Assembly: GCF_014529535.1 (NCBI RefSeq)
Contig: NW_023504022.1
Location: 8,805,028 to 8,869,027, forward strand
Length of the DNA: 64,000 nucleotides
Reading direction: 5' to 3'
Source: Bradysia coprophila
Lineage: Eukaryota > Arthropoda > Insecta > Diptera > Sciaridae
How positions within the stretch are numbered: position 1 is the stretch's first letter; each line of letters opens with the position of its first letter. Below are positions 10,413 to 19,681 of this stretch, piece by piece. The position numbers and the translations under genes are program-made. Under the pieces are notes generated by a model, which was not told where the DNA came from, ran no database searches, and saw nothing but the letters and a program-made list of their open reading frames with translations.

Positions 10413-11507
10413 TTGCATTTACTTACTTACTTACTTAACAGCCATTTTTAACCCAAGCGGGTTTTGGCTGACTCCACAACAGTATTTCGCCATCTTTGAC
10501 GATCCTCGGCAACAACTTTCTAATTGCGAATACCCAGCTCACGCAAGGCTGTATACTTTGGGGAGGTCACGCAGTTACAGATACGCGGGTTACACACCAC
10601 AGTTGATGATAAAATGGCCGATTTCATACAAAAATTCACCTACTCTGATGATTCTCGTCGTCTTGATGATGTGGTGAATTTTTTGTATATGTAAAGTCAT
10701 CAGAAGTGGTGTGTTCCCGCGTATCTAATAAAATGGCGGTCTGCGTGACCTCCCCAAAGTATACAGTCTTGAGCTCACGTAGGTCCTCTTCCACACAGTC
10801 AATCCACCTTTTCTTTGGGCGGCCTCTGGGCCAAGTGCCGTCAAATTGGCTCACAAAAACTTTCTTTGCCACTCTATCATCGTTCATGCGGATCACGCCC
10901 ATTATAGTCGTGTCGCTTTGATGACACTAACAATGTTTTCGTCACCAAAAATTTCCATGAGCTCGCTATTTGTTCTGAGTCGCCACGTATCGTCCACTTT
11001 GACTGGTCCACAGATAGAGCGTTGAATTTTTCTTTCGAAACACCTCAGCCTGTTTTCTTTATTTACTGTCCAGGTTTCGCAGGCATAAGTGGCAACACTC
11101 CTAACCAGAGTTTTGTATAGCCGATACTTGGTGGTAATGTTTAGTAGATTGCTTCTGAAGAGGTGTTTCAATGCATAAAAACTCCTACTAGCTTGCACCG
11201 TTCGGGTTTTCAGTTCTTCATCCAGATCGTTAGCAACGTTGACAGTGGAACCAAGATATTTGAAAGATTTCACAACCTCAAAATTGTACTCATTCATGGT
11301 CATGTTTTGTCCAATTCTGGATCCCTGACTCCTATCTAGTACGAGGAATTTGGTTTTGTCTTCGTTAATCACCAATCCAACTTTCTTTGCCGCCTCGTCC
11401 ATTTCCACCAGACTTTTTTTCACGTTGATTGTGCCTCTACCCAAGAGGTCCGCAAAAGCCGTCAATTGTTTGGATGTGTTAAAAATTGTTCCATACCAAA
11501 TTTGCAT
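10413..11507 (-). mobile_element. 5'-truncated non-LTR retrotransposon (LINE), reverse-transcriptase C-terminus and 3' tail
   Basis: On the minus strand 11507-10902 encodes the end of a LINE reverse transcriptase: KTKFLVLDR, FKYLGSTVN, RLYKTLVRSVATYACETWT and CFERKIQRSICGPV are typical. The frame then shifts near 10902 and continues as GVIRMNDDRVAKKVF and GRPKKRWIDCVEEDLREL, the usual C-terminal block of such elements. The 3' end on this strand terminates in a TAAG repeat (TTACTTACTTACTTA on the plus strand at about 10420-10437). The 5' part of the element is missing, and the frame change shows it is dead. Clade is not certain; the C-terminal block resembles elements common in insects. Confidence 0.85.
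10537..10790. repeat. Imperfect inverted duplication at the LINE 3' end
   Basis: CTGTATACTTTGGGGAGGTC then GATACGCGGG, ACACACCAC and ACAAAAATTCACC run left to right from about 10548; the same words in the same order are read on the minus strand from about 10790 back to 10660. The two arms meet near 10650. Indels differ between arms, so the event is not recent. Confidence 0.75.
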
Positions 11508-11988
11508 TTAGCGTCGTAAAATCTGACGTTACCTAATCTCATTCAGTCAGTTAGGCGAAAAGCCCGTTGACGGTGTGTGTTGTCTTTTGAAATGAAAAAC
11601 AAATTGACAGAAAATTGTCAACATGTAATGGATCATTTTCACGGGGGGCCAATAGATAGATAATGGTCACTTTCGCTTGGGGCAGGTAGTAAAAAATATT
11701 AAGATTTATGATTATAGACTAGTCAAAAAGTCACTGCCAAAAGAAGACTGTCCAATCAAGTCTTATTCCTATACTTACAGCAAGACCATTAATATGTTAG
11801 TTATTTCTTTAGTTATTTTCGGGCTTTTATTGTTCATAAGGTATGGTACATTGGACGTTTTTCGGAACATTTTCTGGATAACAAACGTATTGTCACGTGA
11901 AAATTATATGAATCCTGTTCTACACTCGTTGAAAGTTTTTGCATTAGTTTCTACTTGCCTTTGACCATACCCTAACAGTTTTCACCTG
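11508..11988. other. Intergenic, no supported gene
   Basis: The stretch holds one open frame on the plus strand (11677-11964), which I reject as coding because it shows no family resemblance and starts within AT-rich filler. Confidence 0.4.
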
Positions 11989-12570
11989 TCAGCACGATTT
12001 CTTTTCCCATTCATTCTCCAGATGCACGATAAAATTCATCACTTGTCCAACAACGGAATATTTCCAGAAATGTGTGTATGTACAGCAAACAGTCGGTGAT
12101 TTTTTCATTTCAATGCTAAACGTATATTTCGCTTCGTTCTCACCATACACATTCAATTCGACATTACCTTTGACTCCCACCGAAGAGTGTGCTTCCACTG
12201 AACACGAACATTCACAAAGAATTCCTATGGAATTCGCCAACAATACCGGATTATATGGTCGTTCAAATAAAAGCAAATACGAATCGTTAGGCACTTCATT
12301 CACTTCTACCGCTCCATATTCGCTAGCAGTAATTAATTCAATGCATTCATCGATGGATTTCGTACAATTACTGATGACTATACTTCCAGCTGTCCATTTC
12401 CGTGCGTGCTTGATATCCTTCATTTGTGGGAATTGGGTGCGAATAGCAGCTAGATGCTTGGCAATAATATCGGATCGGGTTGGCGAAGGTAACAGTTGAT
12501 TGGAAAATTCTAGGTCTAACTGGGCTGATTCCAGTAAGGTGCCATTGTAGTCTTCAACTATGGAGTAATT
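11989..12570 (-). CDS. Unrecognised protein, C-terminal exon (5' exon not found)
   Basis: A continuous frame runs from a plausible acceptor (CTAATTTTAG ending at 12571) to a stop at 11989-11991, about 193 residues: NYSIVEDYNGTLLESAQ at the start, then LLPSPTRSDIIAKHLAAIRT, a region rich in beta-type alternation (GSIVISNCTKSIDECIELI, SYLLLFERP) and the end NEWEKKSC. An ATG lies at 12423 inside the frame, but the sequence before it reads equally well as coding, so the true start is probably in an upstream exon that I could not place. No domain recognised. The balanced codon use and lack of stops over 580 bp in AT-rich DNA favour a real exon. Confidence 0.5.
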   Translation of the reverse strand, partial: NYSIVEDYNGTLLESAQLDLEFSNQLLPSPTRSDIIAKHLAAIRTQFPQMKDIKHARKWTAGSIVISNCTKSIDECIELITASEYGAVEVNEVPNDSYLLLFERPYNPVLLANSIGILCECSCSVEAHSSVGVKGNVELNVYGENEAKYTFSIEMKKSPTVCCTYTHFWKYSVVGQVMNFIVHLENEWEKKSC

Positions 12571-13589
12571 CTAAAATTAGAGAGGCAAGTCTACAGTTGA
12601 TTACGAGTAAAATCATTAAATCTAACTGAGACAACGTTTGTCAACAAACTTGATTGAAAAAGAAAATCGAATCGCGAGAGTGTCTAAAACGGAAAAATCT
12701 TTTACAAAAGCCAGTCTTTAGTTGCAATGAAAAATCATTAGCACAACAAATGAGATCTCTTCCTTATATCAATAATTACCAAATTGTCCAAAGGCATCTC
12801 TTACAACAATTTATCAACTAAAAAAGATTTCGCGACTAGGTAAACTGCAGTGTACTTTTCTATTATGCATGTGTGTCTAATGCAATTTATTAAAGTTTGC
12901 GGGGCCATTCACAAAGTACAAGTTCTGTAAAACACAAATTTTACAGCTCCATCCTGTGACTATGGTGTTTTGTTCGGATATTTTTGAAGATGTTTAAAGT
13001 GCACGCTTTGCTCTCACTACCTCTCTGCATAGAAACCTACAATCTTTGTGAATGGCCCCTAAATGCAATTAGGGTGGAGCGATGATAAAAATTCTAATTT
13101 AGAGCCTCTAAATGCTGTCTCACAAAGTAAAACGCATGCTAAAATCTTGCCCCTTCTAAAATGTTATATGATTGGAGTAGTTCAAGTAAGTCTATCACTA
13201 TGACTCGAGTGTTCAGTAAGAAGAGTTTTTCTAAAATCATTCCAAAGATCAGCTAAGTTGTTTAAAATAAAATTCTTTTGGATCACAGGTGCTTATTGAA
13301 GAGAAATGGAATGTTAACAACTCAATATAGTTCTTGACATGCCACCCAGATTTACATTTTTACAGAAATAGGCTCTTGCATACCTTTGCAGAAGCCTTAA
13401 GGAAAAGTTTGCAAATTTTTACAGATATGATTCTACGAAGACTCACCGATGTATAAATAGTTTCGAGGTTCCAATTTTTTAAGTGTAGGTCATTTGAAGA
13501 GTGGCGAAAATATCCATCATTCACATATAAGAAGAAGACTTTTGCACTTCTATTTCTATATTTACACCATCCACCTTACTAGTGCTATT

Positions 13590-14485
13590 TTAGGGCTTAG
13601 AACTTGTAAAAATAGATGAAAAACCCAAAGTGCATTGCGTTGGCTAATGTTGAAATGCATTTGTGATGATTTTGCGTCATTTGCATAAATGAGACGACAG
13701 AAGTCACACAAAATATTCGCGCATGTTGTTAAAATGAAGAATGCCATTCCAAAATTAGTATGGTGTGCCATTCATTATAATGAACGATTGAGGCTTGGAC
13801 TTTTTTCATTTCTTATTCATTTTGGATAGACTTAACGACAACTTACAATCATTATACTACAAGTTAATGTCTATCATCATTGCTCGCGAAAAAACATTTT
13901 TGTTTTGTCAATTAATACTTTCATTACAATAGATTCACTAACTAGACTCGCCTGTCTTTACATTACAATTTCAAATTTCCAATTCGTTGAATAGTATGTT
14001 ACGTTGGATGCTGCGAAAGTAATTCATTACATGAGGTAACAATTTTGTGTTTTTGAGCAACTAGCTTCTGCAACTGTCTTTTCGACAAGTGCAGAGTTTG
14101 TATATCCGAGCCGAAAGCAAAGTATAAATAACTGCACTTGTCGAAAAACAGTTGTCGATTTAACTACCTACCCTCTGGGAAAGTTGATTTCTTCATAGGA
14201 AAATCAAAAAATGGACCTAAAATAGTCCACAATAGTCCGCAGGTAGTAAAAGCTGTTTTCAAACTTTCTTCATTTATTGAAATCGGTTTAAACTGAAAGT
14301 CATTAACCGACGGCGTTAGTCAGACTAGCCTGCAGACTAGCCTAGTCTTGTCCCATGATGAATAATCGTTCCATCGAATCTCAGACAAATTGCATCAGCT
14401 CTTTCGCAGAGCGACTCTGGAAATAACAGCCAAGGTCAACGCTAAATGATTGAACTACTTATCGTTCATTCACATAATTTCTATC
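13590..14485 (-). pseudogene. Decayed partial duplicate of the mitochondrial AlaRS last exon and its 3' flank
   Basis: Plus-strand text at 14355-14400 (CCCATGATGAATAATCGTTC, then CATCGAATCTCAGACAAATT) matches the last exon of the AlaRS gene at 22370-22410 (CCCATGATGAATGGTCGTTC, CATCAAATTTCAGACAAATT). Flanks match too: AGATTCACTAACTAGACTCG at about 13931 against AAATTCACTAACACTGACTG near 22217, CCAATTCGTTGAATAG near 13980 against CGATTCGTTGAAACATC near 22282, and AACTTGTAAAAATAGATGAAAA at 13600 against 22013. An insertion with repeated AGACTAGCCT interrupts it. It cannot encode a protein. Confidence 0.75.
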
Positions 14486-14517
14486 AACATAGCGAAATCG
14501 TTTTATATATCCAAATA

Positions 14518-14692
14518 CAAAGCACCTAGCAGGGTAATAGAAAAAAATAATCGAAGTATGCGAATATTTCCATACCTTTTTTTTCTTAATGTCATTGCAA
14601 AATTACCATTAAGGCTGCTAATGGTATTATTGGTATCAAAATACTACTCTATTTGACGTGTAAAAACCTCTATTATCCTGCTAGGTGCTTTG
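14518..14692. mobile_element. MITE, CAAAGCACCTAG family, copy 1
   Basis: Terminal inverted repeats CAAAGCACCTAGCAGGG and CCTGCTAGGTGCTTTG bound 175 bp. A perfect 7-bp target duplication CCAAATA lies at 14511-14517 and 14693-14699. Copies 2 and 3 are at 18612-18798 and 58810-58997. No coding capacity. Confidence 0.92.
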
Positions 14693-14857
14693 CCAAATAT
14701 GATTAAAAATTGATGTCGATGAAAACGCGGCGGTACTTTTATCTTCTGTGTGATAAATAATGAAAGTACAGGAAATCAATGTAATCTCTCCTGTCCATAA
14801 TTCTACGAAATGAGACCGTTATCAATTGATATTCGTTATCAATACATTTCGCCGTGA

Positions 14858-14863
14858 TATAAA
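14858..14863 (+). promoter_or_regulatory. Probable TATA box of the fibrinogen-like gene
   Basis: TATAAA lies 41 bp upstream of the ATG at 14904, within GATATAAAGG, leaving room for a short 5' UTR. It is the clearest TATA-type signal in front of a gene in this window. Confidence 0.55.
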
Positions 14864-14903
14864 GGCTGAGAGTGCAACTCAAAGACAGAGTTCTTTTGAT
14901 AAA

Positions 14904-15807
14904 ATGAACAGAAATTTAATCGTTGCGCTGCTTATCGCTAGCTTAGTTGCTGGTCAATCTGCTAGGGAATTTTTTTGTGAATTTAAAAGTGATGGAGTGT
15001 TCGAAGAGAATGTCGAAAAAAGTCTGTCACGACTAACTGACCACCCATTCACCTATTTCGTTGATTGTGAAGATGCCCTGAAGAAAGGATTTACAATGAG
15101 CGGCGTTTATCGTATCAAACCTGAAGCTTCGTTCAGACCGTTTCCAGTGTGGTGCGACATGGAAACGGAAGGAGGTGGATGGACTCTCATTCAAGTCAGA
15201 TACGACGGATTGACGGACTTTTTTAGAAACTGGGTAGAATATAGGAATGGATTTGGCAGCGTTGACAGTGACCATTGGCTTGGGAATAATTTAATTCACC
15301 AATTGACAGAGAATAACGATTATCAGTTGAAAATTGAATTGACTGGTTTCCAACAGAACGAATTTGCCTATGCCAAATACTCTCCATTCCGAATTGGTAC
15401 GGAGGACGAAAACTACAAACTCTACGTTGGAAATTTCACTAGTGAAGGACAAATTAGTGACTCTCTTACGTATCATAATGGAGCTATGTTCACAACAAAA
15501 GACAAACAAAACGAAGGTACATATAATTGTGCTGAAAGGTACAAAGGGGCTTGGTGGTGAGTAAACAATTAAAGAAGAGATTATTTTCCTTTTTTTATAA
15601 CGTTGGAAATTTGAAAATCGTAGGTACCGCCAATGTTATTATTCTAATCTGAATGGAGTTTGGATGAGTAAGGTCCGTTCGCTTTCTACCAGAGGATCAA
15701 AATCGGCTGACAATGAAATTGGTGTAAATTTTAGAAATATTTTCAACGTAACCTTTTACAGTTTGAAGAGCGTAGAAATGAAAGTGCGGAGGATGCGACG
15801 GAAGTAA
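14904..15807 (+). CDS. Secreted fibrinogen-related protein (FReD / ficolin-like)
   Basis: Exon 1 is 14904-15556 and exon 2 is 15624-15807, with donor GTGAGT and acceptor TAG; the join restores the conserved GAWWYRQCYYSNLNGVW motif and gives 278 residues. Residues 1-20 form a signal peptide (NLIVALLIASLVAG). The fibrinogen C-terminal domain covers about 54-278: DCEDALKKG, SGVYRIKP, VWCDMETEGGGWTLIQ, RNGFG, DHWLGNN and the C-terminal SLKSVEMKVRR. Such proteins bind sugars or acetyl groups on microbes and act in haemolymph immunity in many flies; this is family knowledge, not shown here. No collagen or coiled-coil arm precedes the domain, so it is a short single-domain member. AATAAA signals follow at about 15835-15850. 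Confidence 0.93.
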
Positions 15808-16453
15808 TTGACTTTCGTCGATATTCATGGATAAAATAAACACAAAATAAACCTCAAATTTCACTGTTGTTTGTATAAAGACTCATCTCGACACGAAACG
15901 TAAAAACAGGATAATTTTCGAGACTATGAGTGAAAGAGAAGGTCTCCTAGGCTAATACCTATCATGTCTATTAATTATGAATTTTTCAACTAAAAGCAGA
16001 CAAAAACTTGTTGCTAACACGCTAGTAAATGAGGCTTTGCGCAGACGATGTGTTGTGTATTACCTAACTCGCTTCGCTCGTATCGGCAAACTCACATCTA
16101 GTGCACAAAATTAGTTAGCAAAATAGCTATGAAGACATTGAGTGGAAAGTGCCTGCCTGACATCGTGAGCCTAATAAAGAACTTTGCACATTTTGCACAT
16201 TATGATGCTGAGTTGCATAAATTGTATTGAAAGTAAGGATTGACTAAAATGCGGAAGTGAAGCAAAATTAAACCTTGGTTTTCAATGTTCCATGCAAAGA
16301 AAAATGGGATGTCTTTACTGAAGCAGACATTTGAAGCTTTCGAACCACAACACCAATGAAAGAATGTCTTCACTGGAACCACACTAACCACATTAGACGG
16401 ATACAATCCAGATTCGATTTTTATTTTACTCGTAGTAATCTAAAACTTATCGC
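15808..16453. other. Intergenic between two convergent genes, no gene seen
   Basis: 3' flanks of the fibrinogen-like (+) and lectin (-) genes. No conserved coding sequence or clear repeat structure found. Confidence 0.4.
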
Positions 16454-17476
16454 TTACTGTGTTCGTGTCCAAACTCGGACAGCTTGGTTACGTGGTCGAA
16501 CCTCCTCTTCCGAATAATTTACTTTGACACCCCAAGGAAATTGTTGATAGTCTTCTTTCCACTTAATGCGCACACCACCATTATTACACAGTGTTAACAT
16601 GCGTTCTCTTGTTTCAAACGATTGAGGCTCTACGGAAATTATCTTTGGTAGATTATCGTCTTGCTCGCCGCCATCAAATTGCAACGAACCAGATCCTTCG
16701 GCACGGAAAAACAGTCCTGCGTATTTTGATGTGATGTCTTCCCACTTTACTGCTGGCCACAATACTGTTGGATCAGGCTGCTCACTAAGCTGGACGTAAA
16801 TGAATCCAATGGGAACGGGATTGTTCTGTTGCTGCTTTTTGAATTCTATGAACGATTTTTGAATCTTGTGAAGCGGCCAGGTTTGCTGTTTTTCGCAGAC
16901 GAACGTATTGTTTCTGGTACAATTTACCGGCAACCATTTTCCTTGTTTGTTCATCTCAACACATTGAGAGGTATTTTCACTTTCCATTGTTTCATTGATC
17001 CAATGTGCGTCAGGTTCCACTGTAGTATGAATCCAATTGGAGAATTCGAGTGAGCTACCATCGGGCCATGTATATAAACCGTTTGTTTTTTGTAATCCGA
17101 GCCATAAATTGCTTTGAACTTTACTGGTGACGAAGATGAAATTGTGGAAATACTTCTGTTCTTTTGCGTCTTTGATAGAAAGTAGAGACGGGGTGCCAGA
17201 GATGGAGTTCACAGATTCACAGCATGTTTTTGCACTTGAATATTGGAGAAGTTTGTCTGAGAATATTTTTATGCATTTTTCATCGTTGTACGGCGTCCAC
17301 CCATCGTCACACGCTGACGGTATTATGTTACGAGGAACTTTTGAAGTTTGAAACTTTATTCTTGAGTTTATTCTAATTAGTGGAAAATTCACTGAAACTG
17401 TTCTACGACCATTTTTTCGACGAAGAAAACCACAACTGACAACAATTTCAAATATCGAGAGAAATTGTGAATACAA
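16454..17476 (-). CDS. C-type lectin-domain protein with an extra C-terminal collar-like domain
   Basis: One open frame of 340 codons. A C-type lectin domain spans about residues 55-200: paired cysteines in ACDDGWTPYNDEKC, then TCCES, NLWLGLQKTNGLYTWPDGS, SNWIHTTVEPD and CVEMNKQGKWLPVNC. The calcium-site EPN is EPD and the WND position reads WLPVNC, so sugar binding may be altered. Residues about 220-330 form a second domain: PVPIGFIYVQLSEQPDPTVL, KWEDITSKYAGLFFRAEG and SGSLQFDGGEQDD resemble the collar-type domain of phage tail fibres that also occurs in arthropod proteins. The frame has no upstream ATG (it opens with TTG); an ATG in another frame at 17504 would give a hydrophobic leader, so a first exon or splice is unresolved. 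No signal peptide is secured. Confidence 0.8.
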   Translation of the reverse strand: MYSQFLSIFEIVVSCGFLRRKNGRRTVSVNFPLIRINSRIKFQTSKVPRNIIPSACDDGWTPYNDEKCIKIFSDKLLQYSSAKTCCESVNSISGTPSLLSIKDAKEQKYFHNFIFVTSKVQSNLWLGLQKTNGLYTWPDGSSLEFSNWIHTTVEPDAHWINETMESENTSQCVEMNKQGKWLPVNCTRNNTFVCEKQQTWPLHKIQKSFIEFKKQQQNNPVPIGFIYVQLSEQPDPTVLWPAVKWEDITSKYAGLFFRAEGSGSLQFDGGEQDDNLPKIISVEPQSFETRERMLTLCNNGGVRIKWKEDYQQFPWGVKVNYSEEEVRPRNQAVRVWTRTQ

Positions 17477-17664
17477 ACACCGCTATGTCTAATATACGAC
17501 CCATTTTGAAGAAGTTCCTCAACAACTCGTAGAATCGATTTGTTCTAATTCTTGACCTTATGATGTGTTTATTGAAAATGGTTATCTCAAGCTCTCAAGT
17601 TCATCTCTTCCACTTTTGTTTATTGTTACATTCTTCCAAAGTTTATTTTAATTGGACTAAGAAG

Positions 17665-17809
17665 CAGGGCCTATTGTCGAGAAAAGATTTTCTCCAAGTT
17701 TCTCGAATCTTTAGGAAAATGATTTCCCAAAAATTCGAGAAAATATTTAAAACATTTCGAGAAAAACAACAAGAAAATTAAATAAAATTTTTCTCAAAAA
17801 TAGGCTCTG
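17665..17809. mobile_element. Decayed hAT-type MITE, CAGGGCCTA family
   Basis: Starts CAGGGCCTATTG and ends AATAGGCTCTG, with internal AAATTTCTCGAG-like words as in the intact copy at 21637-21907. Flanking octamers CTAAGAAG and CAAAGAAA match at 6 of 8 positions, consistent with an old 8-bp target duplication. Confidence 0.7.
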
Positions 17810-18288
17810 CAAAGAAAAGTTTTATAATCGCGAATTTTAGCTTCAAGTTTTCTCATTATATAGTAGGTACGTTCCACATTATCTACCAATTATTGATGTG
17901 ATACTCTGAGTTTATGAAATTTGTTTATGTTTATCCGAGTCGTAGGCACAGAAAGATAAAACAGCTAAAGATTATGATCGTCAGCATTATTATAAGTGCT
18001 TGATGATCACTAAAAAAATCAATTGAATTCTTTCGATACCTCCTTAGTGTTGATTTTTCTTATGAATTAAATCTCCAAAAGTAGACATATAATTTGATAG
18101 CGGAAACTTACCAATTTAGATGTTACATGATTCTAATCTTAATGTAGTTCGGACCCCTATGTAAACTCCGTTCTTTTTCAATCCAGATCACCTCATAAAG
18201 AAATTGGTATGTTCGACATACTTTTATCTTATACTCGATAAATTTCACTGGTGTGCAGAATTTGCAACAGTTGGAAATTTGGTAAAGA

Positions 18289-18360
18289 ACTGCGGGCTTA
18301 GTGGAACTAGCCTTTCACAAAAATGGTCCAGGTTCGATTCCCGTGTCAGACAATTCCACA
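18289..18360 (+). repeat. tRNA-derived SINE head (RNA polymerase III promoter boxes)
   Basis: GGCTTAGTGGAACTAGC (18295-18311) looks like an A box and GGTTCGATTCC (18331-18341) is a perfect B box, 33 bp apart. The sequence does not fold as a full tRNA: no matching acceptor stem is visible. A SINE head is the best reading; the 3' limit is unknown, and I saw no second copy in the window. Confidence 0.6.
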
Positions 18361-18611
18361 TGGAATTTTTCTAGCGATTAAATCGCATTGGTAATGTCCT
18401 AAAGTTCACTCAGGCTTTATTATTTTGGGTCGTTGAAATGGTTGTAATGGTTGTACACACTAAATGACTCGTATGACACAAACATTTCTCAGACGATTTT
18501 CAAAACATTTTCGTGCTGAATAGCATACACCATTCCCAAGAATTTGTTCTTGTGTTTTATTCGCAAATTTTTTACTGTGGTGTTAACGTTTGTACCATTG
18601 ACTGAGACGAC

Positions 18612-18798
18612 CAAAGCACCTAGCAGGGTAATAGAAAAGATAGAGCAGTACTTTAATCGAAGTATGTGAATATTTCCATACCTTTTTTATCTTAATGTCA
18701 TTGCAAAATTACAATTAAGGCTGCTAATGGTATTAATGGTATCAAAATACTACTCTATTTGACGTGTAAAAATCTCTATTACCCTGCTAGGTGCTTTG
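18612..18798. mobile_element. MITE, CAAAGCACCTAG family, copy 2
   Basis: Same termini and internal sequence as 14518-14692. Flanks share CTGAGAC (18602-18608 and 18799-18805), with an extra GAC on the left. The uninterrupted paralogous sequence CCATTGACTGAGACTTCT is present at about 20856, showing the unoccupied target. Confidence 0.9.
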
Positions 18799-19224
18799 CT
18801 GAGACTTCTTTTTTTACAAATATTTACACCATCCACCTTAACCTGTCACATACGGCTGTTATCGATAATGACGACGAAAATAATGACAAGCTCTGGGTAA
18901 TATGGTCCTTAACATTGTAAAATGCATGTTAAAAAAATTGAAGTACAAGATTTGAAATCAACAGATTAATAATACTATGTTTGGCGTCTGTAACACAGGT
19001 TAATAATGCTAGAAGTACTAGTGTAATTTCGTGTGCCTTAAGAACTTTAAGATTTATCTTTATTTCATGTTGTTTGATATGAAAAGTTGTGGAACAATTT
19101 TCTTCCGGCAAAAGACGATTTGTTTGAACGGTCACTGCCATGATTTTTTTTTGATAAATGAAGTGTGCTGAATTATTTCTGTCAAATGATATAATTTGCG
19201 AACATCCTACAAAAGGGCAGCGCC

Positions 19225-19681
19225 ATGGATTCCCAAGCAAAACTAAATCTTGCGAAGCTGAAACTATTGTCTTTGGGTACTGATATCCAAACTGTACCAG
19301 CAAATGTAACTGAAGTGAAGGCGAATGGTAAAGGCTGTTTGAAAATATAGTTATAGTTGAATATAGTTTTTGCCTATCTTAGTGTTCCATTGTGATTTTA
19401 CAGAACCAACGTCACCACTGTTCATGAGCCAAACCGAAGATGTTGAATATTTTTGCGACGAAGATACAGAGGATGTCGAATATTTCTCGGATCCTGAGTC
19501 AGAACGCGACTATTTTTCGGAGATTGAAGATGCAGACTTTGTGGTTTCATCACATGTTCCTGACGCGAGTGACGCTGATGCTGAGACATATGAAGATCAT
19601 GAAGATCGATGGACTCAAAACATAGATTCTGTGAAAGACATCTGTGACTACGATAGTGACACCGGAATTTGTGAATATTAA
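19225..19681 (+). CDS. Small acidic protein of unknown function, 126 residues
   Basis: Exon 1 is 19225-19327, starting at an ATG in a good context (GCGCCATGG); exon 2 is 19404-19681. Donor GTAAAG and acceptor TTTTACAG join in frame. The protein begins MDSQAKLNLAKLKLLSLG, followed by a strongly acidic region with a repeated motif (EDVEYFCDEDTEDVEYFSD, then RDYFSEIEDADF) and ends SDTGICEY. It has no signal peptide and no known domain that I recognise. Acidic, tyrosine- and phenylalanine-bearing repeats could bind a basic partner, but nothing in the context tells which. The gene lies among dispersed repeats, so a repeat-derived ORF is the main alternative. Confidence 0.6.

Larger units (their letters stand above)
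12571..14903. other. Intergenic region of decayed duplications and one MITE
   Basis: No intact gene. 12848-12990 resembles 20727-20870 and part of 18535-18620 (shared TTTATTA.AGTTTGCGG, ATCCTGTGACTATG.TGTTTT). 13590-14485 resembles the 3' end and downstream flank of mitochondrial AlaRS. A MITE sits at 14518-14692. The last 80 bases hold the promoter of the fibrinogen-like gene. Confidence 0.6.
17477..19224. other. Intergenic, repeats only
   Basis: Contains a decayed hAT-type MITE (17665-17809), a tRNA-like SINE head (18289-18360), a copy of a dispersed repeat (18535-18620, 18820-18960; related to 20727-20930 and 58430-58560) and MITE copy 2 (18612-18798). No gene seen. Confidence 0.6.

Noticed and set aside
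11677-11964. 95-codon plus-strand ORF with a hydrophobic segment
   Set aside because: No family resemblance, no splice or promoter context, and AT-rich DNA easily yields Ile/Leu/Phe-rich frames.
17560-17781. 73-codon plus-strand ORF near the lectin gene
   Set aside because: It runs through a decayed MITE (17665-17809), whose repeated words create the open frame.
18289-18360. Functional tRNA gene
   Set aside because: Only the promoter boxes fit; no acceptor or anticodon stem can be paired.
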